Position numbers and translations under genes: made by a program. 64,000 nt of DNA, taken from the NCBI GenBank assembly GCA_023457355.1, contig JAEWLW010000050.1, positions 62,001 to 126,000 on the forward strand, given 5' to 3'. The notes below the pieces were generated by a model. That model ran no database searches, was not told where the DNA came from, and worked only from the letters and a program-made list of their open reading frames with translations. Below are positions 7,982 through 16,818 of the stretch, piece by piece. This DNA is from Bacillota bacterium (GTDB taxonomy: Bacteria > Bacillota > Clostridia > Oscillospirales > Ruminococcaceae). Within the stretch, counting starts at the first letter, position 1, and every line of letters starts with the position of its first letter.

Positions 7982-9481
7982 TCAGGTGCCCTCCCCAATA
8001 ATTTTATAAATGGTGGCCATATCGAAGCTCTCACGGATGGCCGCGGCCAGTAAATCAAACTGCTGCTCACGGTGCTGTGCGGCGCTGAGCTGCTCGCCTT
8101 CCTCGGCACAAAGTCCCTTGCGTGCCAGCAAAAGGTTGACCAGCGCATGGCCAAGCGCACCGTCGAACAGCCCGTGTACATAGCTGCCGAAGACATTACC
8201 GGAGATTGCCCCATCACCGATGCCGCCTTCCAGTACGGTAAAGGGTTGTGTTTTACCCAGCAGCCTTGTATTGCCCATATGGATCTCATATCCGAAAAGC
8301 GCAGCGCCGGAAAGCGCCGCAAGCGCCCCCGTCAGCGTCCCGACCTTGCCGCTGATGCGCGTGCGGATTTTTTCGGGGGAAAACACCGTCTCGGTTTCCA
8401 ACAGTGCCATGCCGCGCATCTCGCCGCCGCTTTCAACATGATAGGGGTCCATCAGCCGGTTGCCCAGCATCTGATAGCCGCCGCACACGCCCGCTACCGG
8501 CACACCGGCGGACGCCAGCTTCTTAATGGCCGCCTCCAACCCATTTTGGCGCATCCACAAAAGGTCGGCCATTGTGCTTTTGCTGCCGGGCAGAATCACC
8601 ATATCGGGGGATCCAAGTTCCTGTACCGCCCCCACATAGCGCAGCCCTACCGAAGAGTGGCGGGCCAGCGCGTCAAAATCGGTGAAATTCGAGATACGCG
8701 GCAGCCGCACCACCGCAATATCCAGCGGGCAATGTGCGCCCGGCTCTCGCGAAAATCGGTCGGTCAGGCTGTCCTCATCATCGAGGTCGATATTCAAATA
8801 CGGCAGTACGCCCAGCACCGGAATATGGGTCAACTCGGTGATCATGTCGATGCCGGACTGCAAAATGGCCTTGTCACCGCGGAACTTGTTGATGATAACG
8901 CCCTTTATGCGGCTGCGCTCCTCAGGCTCCAGCAGCGCAATGGTGCCATAGATGCTGGCAAACACGCCGCCGCGGTCGATATCCGCCACCAGCAGCACCG
9001 GCGCGTCGGCCATCTGCGCCATGCCCATGTTGACAATATCCTCAGCCTTTAAATTGATCTCCGCCGGACTGCCCGCGCCCTCTATGACGACGATCTCATA
9101 CGCAGCCGCCAGCGCGTCATAAGCCTTTTGAACCGCCGGGCGCAGCGTGCGCTTATAGTTATAATATTCCGCAGCCGACATGTTGCCGACCACTTCACCG
9201 TTGACGATCACCTGGCTTCCCACATCGGTTGTGGGCTTTAACAGCACCGGATTCATCCGCACATCCGGCTCAAGGCCCGCCGCCTGCGCCTGGGTCACCT
9301 GCGCGCGCCCCATTTCCAGCCCGTCCAGCGTGACAAAGCTGTTGAGCGCCATATTCTGGCTCTTAAAGGGGGCAACACTGTGCCCGTCCTGGATCAATAC
9401 ACGGCAAAGCCCTGCTGCGACGAGGCTCTTTCCCGCGTTCGATGTCGTCCCCTGTATCATAATCGGTCGCGCCTTTTTCAT
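7982..9481 (-). CDS. cbiP: Cobyric acid synthase (glutamine-hydrolysing)
   Basis: Amidates the b, d, e and g side chains of adenosylcobyrinic acid a,c-diamide. 499 residues, as expected. The N-terminal ATP-binding domain starts KARPIMIQGTTSNAGKSLVA; the C-terminal class I glutamine amidotransferase has the nucleophile in GVCGGYQMLG (cysteine around residue 333). ATG 9481 is chosen because it overlaps the cobD stop as ATGA and is followed at once by the conserved start; the open frame extends further upstream inside cobD without support. Confidence 0.96.
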   Translation of the reverse strand: MKKARPIMIQGTTSNAGKSLVAAGLCRVLIQDGHSVAPFKSQNMALNSFVTLDGLEMGRAQVTQAQAAGLEPDVRMNPVLLKPTTDVGSQVIVNGEVVGNMSAAEYYNYKRTLRPAVQKAYDALAAAYEIVVIEGAGSPAEINLKAEDIVNMGMAQMADAPVLLVADIDRGGVFASIYGTIALLEPEERSRIKGVIINKFRGDKAILQSGIDMITELTHIPVLGVLPYLNIDLDDEDSLTDRFSREPGAHCPLDIAVVRLPRISNFTDFDALARHSSVGLRYVGAVQELGSPDMVILPGSKSTMADLLWMRQNGLEAAIKKLASAGVPVAGVCGGYQMLGNRLMDPYHVESGGEMRGMALLETETVFSPEKIRTRISGKVGTLTGALAALSGAALFGYEIHMGNTRLLGKTQPFTVLEGGIGDGAISGNVFGSYVHGLFDGALGHALVNLLLARKGLCAEEGEQLSAAQHREQQFDLLAAAIRESFDMATIYKIIGEGT

Positions 9482-10557
9482 GGTGTTCCCTCCGTAACCT
9501 TTTTTATGGCCAAAAGCAGGCGGTCGTTCTCCTGCGGCGTGCGCACCGCGACGCGGTGCCACCCCGCGCCCAATCCCTCAAAATTGGCGCAATTGCGGAT
9601 TAGAACACCCTGTTGGCACAGTTTTTCACCCAACTGTGGCAGCGGGCTGAAAAACAGGATAAAATTCGCCTCGCTGGGAACGACCCGGAGCCCCAGCGCC
9701 GCCAGCCCGGCTTGCAGCCGCGGGCGCTCATTGGCAATCAGCGCGCAGCTTTTTTCCAGATACCCCTGCTCTTTCAGCGCGGCGATGCCCGCCTGCTGCG
9801 CCAGTGAAGAGACATGCCACGGCGGCCCGGCCTCATATAGCCGCTGTATCAGTGCCGTGTCATCGCTCAGGCAATAGCCCAACCGAACGCCCGCCATCCC
9901 GTAAAGCTTGGTAAACGCCTTGAGTAAGGTCAGATTTTGATACTGCGGGAGCATGGGAACCAGCGTTTGGCATTCGGGCTGGGGCGCAAACCCCAAAAAG
10001 CATTCATCCACCACCAACCGGATGTTATATGCCGCACAGCGCCGCATAATCTCCGCCAGCAATGCGGGGGCGGTCAGCTGGCCCGTGGGGTTATTCGGAT
10101 TACACAGGAACAGGATATCAATACCGGGATGCAGCTGTGGCAAAATCGCCTCGGTCAGCGCAAAATCATCCTCGGACTTGAGCAAATGGCGTTCAACCGC
10201 ACAGCCCTGCCGGGACAGTGCCAGCGCATATTCCGCAAAGGTGGGCGCCGGAATCAGCGCCAGCCTAGGTTTGAGCGCCGAAGTCAGGCGGTAGATGATC
10301 TCAGCCGCACCGGCGGCACAAAAAACCTGTTCGGGATTCACACCCTCATGTCGGGCGATGGCAGCCCGCAAATCCCGGCACAATGGGTCGGGATAGCGGT
10401 CGGCGTCGGCCGCCGCGGCACAGATGGACCGGCGCACCCCTTCCGGCACCCCTAACGGATTGACATTTATGGAAAAATCCAGCGGAGCCCGCCCATAACA
10501 TTCAAAAAAGCCCTGCACGTCACCCCCGTGGATCAGCGTGCCGCAATAATCGTCCAT
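9478..10557 (-). CDS. cobD: Threonine-phosphate decarboxylase-type PLP enzyme, CobD
   Basis: Makes (R)-1-amino-2-propanol O-2-phosphate, the linker of the nucleotide loop. 359 residues of the fold-I aminotransferase family, close to histidinol-phosphate aminotransferase. The PLP lysine is in LLKAFTKLYGMAGVRLGY, and CNPNNPTGQL and VVDECFLGF are standard active-site segments. Start ATG 10557 has GAGGGGG upstream and overlaps cbiB by 25 nt; the longer open frame is rejected. Confusion with hisC is possible by sequence, but the position in the operon settles CobD. Confidence 0.93.
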   Translation of the reverse strand: MDDYCGTLIHGGDVQGFFECYGRAPLDFSINVNPLGVPEGVRRSICAAAADADRYPDPLCRDLRAAIARHEGVNPEQVFCAAGAAEIIYRLTSALKPRLALIPAPTFAEYALALSRQGCAVERHLLKSEDDFALTEAILPQLHPGIDILFLCNPNNPTGQLTAPALLAEIMRRCAAYNIRLVVDECFLGFAPQPECQTLVPMLPQYQNLTLLKAFTKLYGMAGVRLGYCLSDDTALIQRLYEAGPPWHVSSLAQQAGIAALKEQGYLEKSCALIANERPRLQAGLAALGLRVVPSEANFILFFSPLPQLGEKLCQQGVLIRNCANFEGLGAGWHRVAVRTPQENDRLLLAIKKVTEGTP

Positions 10558-11513
10558 ATAAGCGGAATCCCCCTCGTTATTATGACCGCCAGCAATCCGA
10601 GCACCGCCGTGCAAAGCATCAGCCGGACAGCCCGGCCGATGTCCTGTGGCTCGCACTCGCGCAGCTCGTCGCCGATGGTCGGTTTTTTCACCGACTTGCC
10701 AAAATAGACCGCATCCCCGCCAAGCCGGATGCCCAACGCGCCCGCGCAAACCGACTCCGTCTGCGCGGAATTGGGGCTTTTGTGATTGCGGCGGTCGCGC
10801 CTGAAAATACGCCAGGCATTTTGGGCATCAAACCCGCAAAGCCGTGCCGATGCTATCATCAGCAAGGCGGAAATTCGCGCGGGTATGTAATTCATAACAT
10901 CGTCCAGCCGCGCGGAAACACGGCCAAAGTAGCAGTATTTTTCATTTTTATACCCCACCATGCTGTCGAGCGTATTGACCGCCTTATATAAAACGCCAAG
11001 CGGCGCCCCGCCGACAGCCAGCCAGAACATCGGCGCAATAACGCCGTCGCAGGTGTTTTCAGCCACCGTTTCAACCGCCGCCCGTATGATGCCGGGGCGG
11101 TCAAGCGCGGCGGTATCGCGCCCCACCACCTGCGCCACGGCGTGGCGCGCCGCGTCAAGCCTGGGAGAAGACAACGCTTTTTCCACCCGCTCCCCCGCCT
11201 GCGCCAGCGACCGGGCGGCGAGGCACTGCCCGCAGATAAAGCCGGACAGCGTCAGGCTCACCGCCGGGTGAACCAGCCCGCCAAGCCACAGCGCCAGATG
11301 GCACAGTGCGAAGGAAATCAACGGCACGCTCAATGCCAGCACCGCCCCCGCCGAAAGCTCGCCACTGGCATTTTTTAAGAAGGCCTTGCGCAACCCCCGT
11401 TCAAAGCGGGTGATCATCTTGCCGATGCCCACTACAAGGTGGGGAATAAAAACCGGGTCGCCAAAAAGCCAGTCCAGCATAAAGCCCAGCAAAGTCGCGG
11501 CCAGAACAGCCAT
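10533..11513 (-). CDS. cbiB: Adenosylcobinamide-phosphate synthase
   Basis: Joins cobyric acid to aminopropanol (phosphate) in the membrane. 326 residues with several hydrophobic segments. Conserved features: LDWLFGDP near the N-terminus, VVGRDTAALD, AVETVAENTCDGVIAPMFW and YKNEKYCYFGRVSARLDDVMNYIPARI. It starts 7 nt after the short CobU-like gene ends, and cobD begins inside its 3' end. The pair is expected to act together. Confidence 0.95.
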   Translation of the reverse strand: MAVLAATLLGFMLDWLFGDPVFIPHLVVGIGKMITRFERGLRKAFLKNASGELSAGAVLALSVPLISFALCHLALWLGGLVHPAVSLTLSGFICGQCLAARSLAQAGERVEKALSSPRLDAARHAVAQVVGRDTAALDRPGIIRAAVETVAENTCDGVIAPMFWLAVGGAPLGVLYKAVNTLDSMVGYKNEKYCYFGRVSARLDDVMNYIPARISALLMIASARLCGFDAQNAWRIFRRDRRNHKSPNSAQTESVCAGALGIRLGGDAVYFGKSVKKPTIGDELRECEPQDIGRAVRLMLCTAVLGLLAVIITRGIPLIWTIIAAR

Positions 11514-11519
11514 TTCTTC

Positions 11520-11864
11520 TCACACCCCCTTGATGACAAGGCTGACGCCGCATTGCACCCGAATAACCACTTGGGCCATCTGCGCCAACGTGCAGCAAGC
11601 TCGGCCCACCCGTTCGCGCCACGCCCGCTCCGCCGCGTCCATCGGCACAACGCCGCAGCCCACCTCGTTGCAGATGACGACCTCTTTTTGTTGCAGCGCG
11701 GGCAACAGCGCTTCATAATCCGCACAGTTTCTGAGCAGGGCCTGAAGATCGTAAAGCACCGGGGCGTCATCCAGCCGATCGGACATTTGCGCATCGGCAT
11801 AGCCCCACTGTGCGGCGGCATAAGCGCGCTTGCCGCAATATGCGCCGCCAATAATCAAAATCAC
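11520..11864 (-). CDS. Short CobU-like protein, lacking the guanylylation histidine
   Basis: 114 residues against ~175-180 for CobU. GTG start with GGGGGG about 8 nt upstream, inside the cobS 3' end. It keeps a P-loop-like GGAYCGKR (residues 6-13, where the usual Ser after GK is Arg) and the C-terminal CobU signature NEVGCGVVP (residues 67-75) with the following helix. The middle segment carrying the CobU active-site histidine is gone, and the whole protein has no histidine. It cannot carry out guanylyltransfer as known. A partner or regulator of CobU, or a separate kinase, are guesses. An intact full-length cobU lies two genes upstream. Confidence 0.75.
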   Translation of the reverse strand: MILIIGGAYCGKRAYAAAQWGYADAQMSDRLDDAPVLYDLQALLRNCADYEALLPALQQKEVVICNEVGCGVVPMDAAERAWRERVGRACCTLAQMAQVVIRVQCGVSLVIKGV

Positions 11865-12634
11865 AGCCAGCCCCCCTTTTGAGCAATCACCAACGTCCCG
11901 AGACAAAACAGTTCGCAAAGCTGTAAAAACCAGCCTGCCAGATCGCCCCGCATACCGCCGAATTCCTTTCTGGCCACCTGCGCAAGCCGCCAGAAACAGC
12001 CCGCCGCTGCCAGCAGCATCAACGCGCCGCCCATAAGCGACACATAAAGCATCGCCGCCGCACAAATCGCTGTCAGCACAACCAGTGTCCCGAATACCGC
12101 CCTTTTATCGGCCGCGTCCGAAAAGCTGTGCAGCGTGCCTGCGCCGCTCTCACACGGTAGGCTTATCACCGAAAGGGCGCTGAATACACGGCTTAAAACA
12201 TGCGCGCACAGCAACAGCACCAATGCGCGGCAGGACGGTTTCAACGTCAGGCAAAGCGAAAAATATAAAAGCAGATAGGCGTCAAGACCGATGCCGGCAA
12301 AAGCGCCCATATGCGGGTCTTTCAAAATCTCGCGTTTGCGCTTTGGCTCCGCGTGGCTTGAAAGCGCATCCACCGTATCGCAAAAGCCGTCGAGGTGAAT
12401 GCCCCCCGTCACGGCGACGGGGATAAGCGTCAGCCCGCAGGCCGTAAGCGCAACCCCCAAGCCCAGCCGGCGGCACAAGGCGCCCCAGCCCAAAAGCAGC
12501 AGCCCGATCACCGCGCCCACCAACGGAAAGCCCGCCATCATATAACGCATATTCCGCGCATTCCATGCCACTTTTGGGGCAGGCAGGCGCGAAAACATGG
12601 CAAAGGCCAATGCCATGGATCGCAAAATCGTCAT
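11861..12634 (-). CDS. cobS: Adenosylcobinamide-GDP ribazoletransferase (cobalamin synthase)
   Basis: Joins alpha-ribazole (phosphate) to adenosylcobinamide-GDP in the membrane, the last assembly step. 257 residues, about six membrane segments. Diagnostic motifs are FSRLPAP near residue 14, GGIHLDGFCDTVDALSSH around residue 80 (metal-binding acidic motif) and EILKDPHMGAFAGIG after it. ATGA overlap with cobU upstream; 4-nt overlap with the short cobU-like gene downstream. Confidence 0.95.
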   Translation of the reverse strand: MTILRSMALAFAMFSRLPAPKVAWNARNMRYMMAGFPLVGAVIGLLLLGWGALCRRLGLGVALTACGLTLIPVAVTGGIHLDGFCDTVDALSSHAEPKRKREILKDPHMGAFAGIGLDAYLLLYFSLCLTLKPSCRALVLLLCAHVLSRVFSALSVISLPCESGAGTLHSFSDAADKRAVFGTLVVLTAICAAAMLYVSLMGGALMLLAAAGCFWRLAQVARKEFGGMRGDLAGWFLQLCELFCLGTLVIAQKGGWL

Positions 12635-13158
12635 ACCGTGCCCCCTTTAAGCAGAATCGGAATACCGCACACCACTTCAACAACCGTATCAAACCGCGCG
12701 GCCAGCGCCGCATTACAGCGGCCGAGCAACGTGAGATAACGCTCGGTATCGGCGTCGTAGTCCACGCCGTCAGCCAAAACGTCATTGGTTACCACCACCA
12801 GATTGCGGCAGCGGTGCGCCAGCAGCGCCATACCGTCGAGAATGGCCGTCTGGGCGTGTTCCCCGGCGCCGTCCGACGCAAACAGCTCATTTGCCGCCAG
12901 ATTCCCCAGACATTCCAGCAGCGCTGAACACCCGCACGGCAGTTGGGCCTCGGTTAACCCGGCCAGCGCCGTAAACCGCTCCAGCGTGTCAAAACCCTTT
13001 GCCGCCCGCAGCGCGCGGTGGCGCGTAATGCGCTGCTGCGCCTCTTCGCCGTAAGGCTGCATTGTTGCGATATAAAGCTTACACGCGGCGGTATCGAGCA
13101 GCGATTCGGCATAACCGCTCTTGCCGCTGGCGGCACCGCCGATTACCAGCGCCGTCAT
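12631..13158 (-). CDS. cobU: Adenosylcobinamide kinase / adenosylcobinamide-phosphate guanylyltransferase
   Basis: Phosphorylates adenosylcobinamide and attaches GMP. 175 residues. P-loop GGAASGKS at 7-14, ATMQPYGEEA, and the guanylylated histidine in RITRHRALR (His47, equivalent to His46 of the Salmonella enzyme). VVTNDV..DGV..D replaces the usual NEVG-(L/M)-GIVP segment, a visible deviation from the canonical C-terminal signature. That signature is instead present in the short CobU-like protein downstream, so the two may be complementary. Confidence 0.93.
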   Translation of the reverse strand: MTALVIGGAASGKSGYAESLLDTAACKLYIATMQPYGEEAQQRITRHRALRAAKGFDTLERFTALAGLTEAQLPCGCSALLECLGNLAANELFASDGAGEHAQTAILDGMALLAHRCRNLVVVTNDVLADGVDYDADTERYLTLLGRCNAALAARFDTVVEVVCGIPILLKGGTV

Positions 13159-14240
13159 TTGACCCCGACGCTTTCCTTCTTTTCGGCGGGCACCTCATAG
13201 GCGCCCATGCCGATCTGTTCAAAGGTTGCCATATTTTTATAAACCTCCAGCGCCATATCCAGCATTGGGATGGCGCAGACCGCCCCCGTGCCCTCGCCGA
13301 GATGCATTCCTGCGGTTATCATCGGTTTTAGCCCGATGTCCGCCAGAATCATGGCGGCGGCCGGCTCGGACGAGACATGGCTTGCCAGCATTGCCTGCAC
13401 CGAATTCGGGCACAGCCGCGCAGCCAGAAGTGCCGCTACCGCGCTGATTAAACCGTCGATCAGGATCGGTACGCGGTAAAGCGCGCCCCCTAAGTAGACG
13501 CCGGTCAGGCCCGCAATATCCAACCCGCCCAGCTTTTGCAGCACGTCGAAGGGGTCGGCGGCGTCCGGTACATGCAGCCGAACCGCCCCCTGAATTACCC
13601 GGATCTTTTTGCGCATGGCCTGATCGTTAAGACCCGCCCCGCGCCCGGTAACCTTTGTCACCGCCTTGCCCAGCAGCACCGCCGCAATGGCGCTGGCCGT
13701 GGTTGTATTGCCGATTCCCATTTCGCCGGTGGCAAGCAGTTGATAGCCCTGCTGCTTGCAGCGGCGCACCAGCTCCATGCCGAGGCGAATCGCCTGTTCG
13801 GCCTCATCCGTTGTCATGGCCGGCCCCTTTGCAAAGTTTTTGGTGCCGCGGGCAACGGCGTAGTCCAGAATCCCCTTGAAGTTGGGCGGTTGATTCATGC
13901 CCATATCCACCGCAAAGACGTCCGCGCCCGCCCGCTTTGCCATATAGCGGATGCAGGCGTGCCCGTTGGCAATGTTCTGTGCAACCAATGCCGTAATTTC
14001 GCTCCCGGTTTGGGTGACGCCCTCCGCCACCACGCCGTTATCGGCGCAGAGCACCAGCACCGCCCGGCGTTGGATGAGCGGCAGGTCGCTCCCGGTCAGC
14101 GCCGCTATTCTGATAACGGCCTCCTCCAGTAAGCCAAGGCTGCCAATCGGTTTGGCAATGGCATTCCAACGGGTGCGGCAAAGCTGTTCCACCGCCGCGT
14201 CGGGTGTTTGAATTTGTCGGTTAAGCTCTTGAAAATCCAT
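13155..14240 (-). CDS. cobT: Nicotinate-nucleotide-dimethylbenzimidazole phosphoribosyltransferase
   Basis: Activates the lower-ligand base to alpha-ribazole phosphate. 361 residues. Typical stretches are RWNAIAKPIGSLGLLEE at the N-terminus, CADNGVVAEGVTQTG, GEMGIGNTTTASA, TGRGAGL and near the C-terminus HLGEGTGAV with the catalytic glutamate. ATG 14240 is preferred because GGAG lies 6 nt before it; ATG 14252, four codons upstream, has no ribosome site. The gene overlaps cbiA by 20 nt. No bluB or bza genes for the base itself are in the window. Confidence 0.95.
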   Translation of the reverse strand: MDFQELNRQIQTPDAAVEQLCRTRWNAIAKPIGSLGLLEEAVIRIAALTGSDLPLIQRRAVLVLCADNGVVAEGVTQTGSEITALVAQNIANGHACIRYMAKRAGADVFAVDMGMNQPPNFKGILDYAVARGTKNFAKGPAMTTDEAEQAIRLGMELVRRCKQQGYQLLATGEMGIGNTTTASAIAAVLLGKAVTKVTGRGAGLNDQAMRKKIRVIQGAVRLHVPDAADPFDVLQKLGGLDIAGLTGVYLGGALYRVPILIDGLISAVAALLAARLCPNSVQAMLASHVSSEPAAAMILADIGLKPMITAGMHLGEGTGAVCAIPMLDMALEVYKNMATFEQIGMGAYEVPAEKKESVGVK

Positions 14241-15609
14241 ATCCTTCTCCATAAGCGGCTGCGGCGGCTAAAAATCTCTGGGCCGCCATGATGTTCCCCT
14301 GCAAATAAAGGTGCGGAAATCCTGCAAAAAGGCTCGGTGTGGCGTGCACGGCATCCCACGTGCGGCCATCGGGCTTTTCAGCCTTAAAGCCCCCGCCGCA
14401 GCTGTCACTCTGCCAATAGTGAAATTCGTGTGCCGGTAATGTTTCCCCCGCCCGGCACAACAGGTTATCAGACCGCGCCGTCAGGGTGATATAGCCAAAG
14501 CGCCCCAGCCGGGTGCCCTTGGTTGCCGTGGCGGCAATAATGCCTGCCATTGGGTAAAAAACGCCCCTGTCGTCCTGCATCTGCGTGTGCAGGTATAAAA
14601 AGCCGCCACATTCGGCCAGACAAGGCATGCCGCCCGCAATCGCACGGCGGACGCTTTGAAGCATCGCGTCATTTTGAGAGAGCCGTTCGGCATATAGTTC
14701 GGGATAGCCGCCGCCCAGACAGCACGCCTGCACATCCGGCGGTAAGCCGTCGCCCATGAGCGGCGAGAAGAACACAAGCTCGGCGCCCAGCGCTTCAAAC
14801 AGCGCCAGCGTCTCGCAGTAATAAAAACAAAAAGCGTCGTCGCGCGCAACGGCCAGACGCACACGGCGCGCCATCGGCGCGATGATTTGCGGCGTCCATT
14901 CCAGCGGCGGCGCCCCCTGTGCCAATCGCAGCAACCTCTGTATATCGATGCTTTGCGCCGCGGCAGCCCCCAGGCGGGCCAGCTTTTGCGATAAATCGGC
15001 GATTTCGCCCGCCGTCACCAGCCCCAAATGGCGGCTTTGCAGCGCACATTCCGGCAAGTCGGGCAAGAACCCCAGCACCGGCAGGCCGGTTTCCCGCGTG
15101 ATAACGGGGGCCACACGGTCATAAAGCGTTTGGGTACAGCGGTTTAAAATAACACCTGCCAGATACGAGGGGTTGCGCAGGCTGCAAAAGCCATGCACCG
15201 TTGCCGCCAACGAAAGCGCCGCCCCCCGGGCCGAAACCACCAAAACCGCCGGTGTACCGGTCGCGCGGGCTAAAGCGTAGGCGCTGGCCGTATCGGTGAC
15301 GCCCACGCCGTCGTAGTAGCCCATCGCCCCCTCTATAAGCGCCACGTCGCCATCGCCACCGTATTCGGCCAGCAGTCTCGTGGCCGTCGGCGCGTCGGAG
15401 AGGAAAAGATCCAGATTGTAGCTTGGCAAATCCAGCACCCTGCGGTGAAACATTGGGTCAATGTAGTCCGGCCCGCTTTTAAAAGCGACCGGCCTTTTGC
15501 CCGCCAGTTGAAAAGCCCGCAGCAGCGCAAGCGTCAGCGTGGTTTTGCCCTGCCCGCTCGCGGGGGCCGCCAGCAGCAGGCGCGGCAGCGTTTTAGTCAC
15601 CCCGGCCAC
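14221..15609 (-). CDS. cbiA: Cobyrinic acid a,c-diamide synthase
   Basis: Amidates side chains a and c using glutamine and ATP. 462 residues. P-loop near the N-terminus (LLAAPASGQGKTTLTLALL), the family's KSGPDYIDPMFH and C-terminal glutaminase domain with the nucleophile in MPCLAECGGFLYL. Its 5' end overlaps cbiET by 17 nt and its 3' end overlaps cobT. It is distinguished from cbiP by its length and the SGPDYIDP motif. Confidence 0.95.
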   Translation of the reverse strand: MAGVTKTLPRLLLAAPASGQGKTTLTLALLRAFQLAGKRPVAFKSGPDYIDPMFHRRVLDLPSYNLDLFLSDAPTATRLLAEYGGDGDVALIEGAMGYYDGVGVTDTASAYALARATGTPAVLVVSARGAALSLAATVHGFCSLRNPSYLAGVILNRCTQTLYDRVAPVITRETGLPVLGFLPDLPECALQSRHLGLVTAGEIADLSQKLARLGAAAAQSIDIQRLLRLAQGAPPLEWTPQIIAPMARRVRLAVARDDAFCFYYCETLALFEALGAELVFFSPLMGDGLPPDVQACCLGGGYPELYAERLSQNDAMLQSVRRAIAGGMPCLAECGGFLYLHTQMQDDRGVFYPMAGIIAATATKGTRLGRFGYITLTARSDNLLCRAGETLPAHEFHYWQSDSCGGGFKAEKPDGRTWDAVHATPSLFAGFPHLYLQGNIMAAQRFLAAAAAYGEGYGFSRA

Positions 15610-16792
15610 CTCCGCTGATAATATAAACCGGATTCTGCGCCGCCATCATATGATAACCGCCCAGCGGCTCGGCGCGGCTGACCGCAACCTGCACCATCTC
15701 GATATTTAAAAGCTTCAGTTCTTTAAAAAGCGCAACCGCCTCGGCGATGGTTTCCAGCGTGACGGCAGGAACCACCAGCCGCACCTGCGGATTTTTTGCC
15801 AGAAGCAACGCTATTATCGCACGCAGCCTGCCACCGCTGCCGCCGATGAAAGCCGCATCGGGAACGGGCAGCGTTTGCAGCGCGTCGGGGGCTGTGCCCG
15901 CAATGCAGGTAATATTGAACGCGCCCAGCTTTCGTGCGTTTTCAGCCGTCAGGCGGCAGCCCTCCGCCTTTTGCTCAATGGCGTACACCCGGCCCGTGTC
16001 AAGCATCAGCGCCGCCTCCACCGCAACCGAACCGGTGCCCGATCCGACGTCATACACCACATCGCCGCCGCAAAGCCGCAGCTTTGAAAGCGCCACAGCC
16101 CGCACCTCGCTTTTGGTCATCGGGATGTTGCCGCGCGTAAACGCCGTATCCGGCAGGCCGAAGCACACCCGTGTTCTCGGCGTGGGATTTTGCACCAGCA
16201 GCACCGATAGCGACGGGAAGGACCGCTGTGCCAGTTGCGCCACCGGCCCGTTGACAATCCGTTGCGTTTTGCCGCCCAAATCCGAGCCGACAAAAGCATT
16301 CAATGCGCCGAAGCCGCATTCGGCCAACATGCGGCAAAGCGCATCGGGCGTCTGTTCGCCTCCAGTGAGGAAAAAACATTCGCCATGGCGCGAAACAGCG
16401 TGCGCCACGTCTAAATTCACACCGTGCGCCGAGTAAAGCCGCCAGCCCTGCCACGGAATTTGAAGTGCAGCCGCAAGCGCCTGCACGCTTGAGATGCCCG
16501 GCAGCACCGTCACTTCATGCCCGATCAGCAGTGGCAGCAACAGCCTGGTTCCGCTGTAAAAGCCGCTGTCTCCGCTCATCAGCACGCACGCCGAATCGGT
16601 TTGCGCAACATTGATGGCAGTAGCAATATCGGTAGCACTAATGGCTTCAATGCCCCGCGGTGGGGCGATACCCGCACTTTGTAGCAGCCGCGGCGCGCCA
16701 AGCACCAGACCGGCGGTTTCCAGTGCCTGCTGCACCTCCGGCAGACAGCCCGGCCGGGCACCGGTACCATAGCCCGCAATCGTCACCCGCAT
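15593..16792 (-). CDS. cbiET: Fused precorrin-6B C5,15-methyltransferase / C12-decarboxylase (CbiE-CbiT)
   Basis: 399 residues in two domains. Residues ~1-200 form a tetrapyrrole methylase (CbiE: SGDSGFYSGTRLLLPLL, TVLPGISSVQALAAALQIPW). Residues ~205-399 form a class I SAM methyltransferase (CbiT: GIPMTKSEVRAVALSKL and the glycine motif VVYDVGSGTGSVAVEAAL). The fused form matches CobL of aerobic producers, but the neighbours (cbiD, cbiG) place it in the anaerobic pathway. ATG 16792 is 26 nt after cbiJ. Confidence 0.95.
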   Translation of the reverse strand: MRVTIAGYGTGARPGCLPEVQQALETAGLVLGAPRLLQSAGIAPPRGIEAISATDIATAINVAQTDSACVLMSGDSGFYSGTRLLLPLLIGHEVTVLPGISSVQALAAALQIPWQGWRLYSAHGVNLDVAHAVSRHGECFFLTGGEQTPDALCRMLAECGFGALNAFVGSDLGGKTQRIVNGPVAQLAQRSFPSLSVLLVQNPTPRTRVCFGLPDTAFTRGNIPMTKSEVRAVALSKLRLCGGDVVYDVGSGTGSVAVEAALMLDTGRVYAIEQKAEGCRLTAENARKLGAFNITCIAGTAPDALQTLPVPDAAFIGGSGGRLRAIIALLLAKNPQVRLVVPAVTLETIAEAVALFKELKLLNIEMVQVAVSRAEPLGGYHMMAAQNPVYIISGGGRGD

Positions 16793-16818
16793 CGCGCTCC
16801 CCCCTTTCTTCTCAACTG

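Noticed and set aside
8072..9052. A 326-codon open frame on the + strand opposite cbiP
   Set aside because: It lies wholly antisense to a certain gene, is rich in His/Arg/Gln as GC-rich shadows are, and has no ribosome site or family resemblance.
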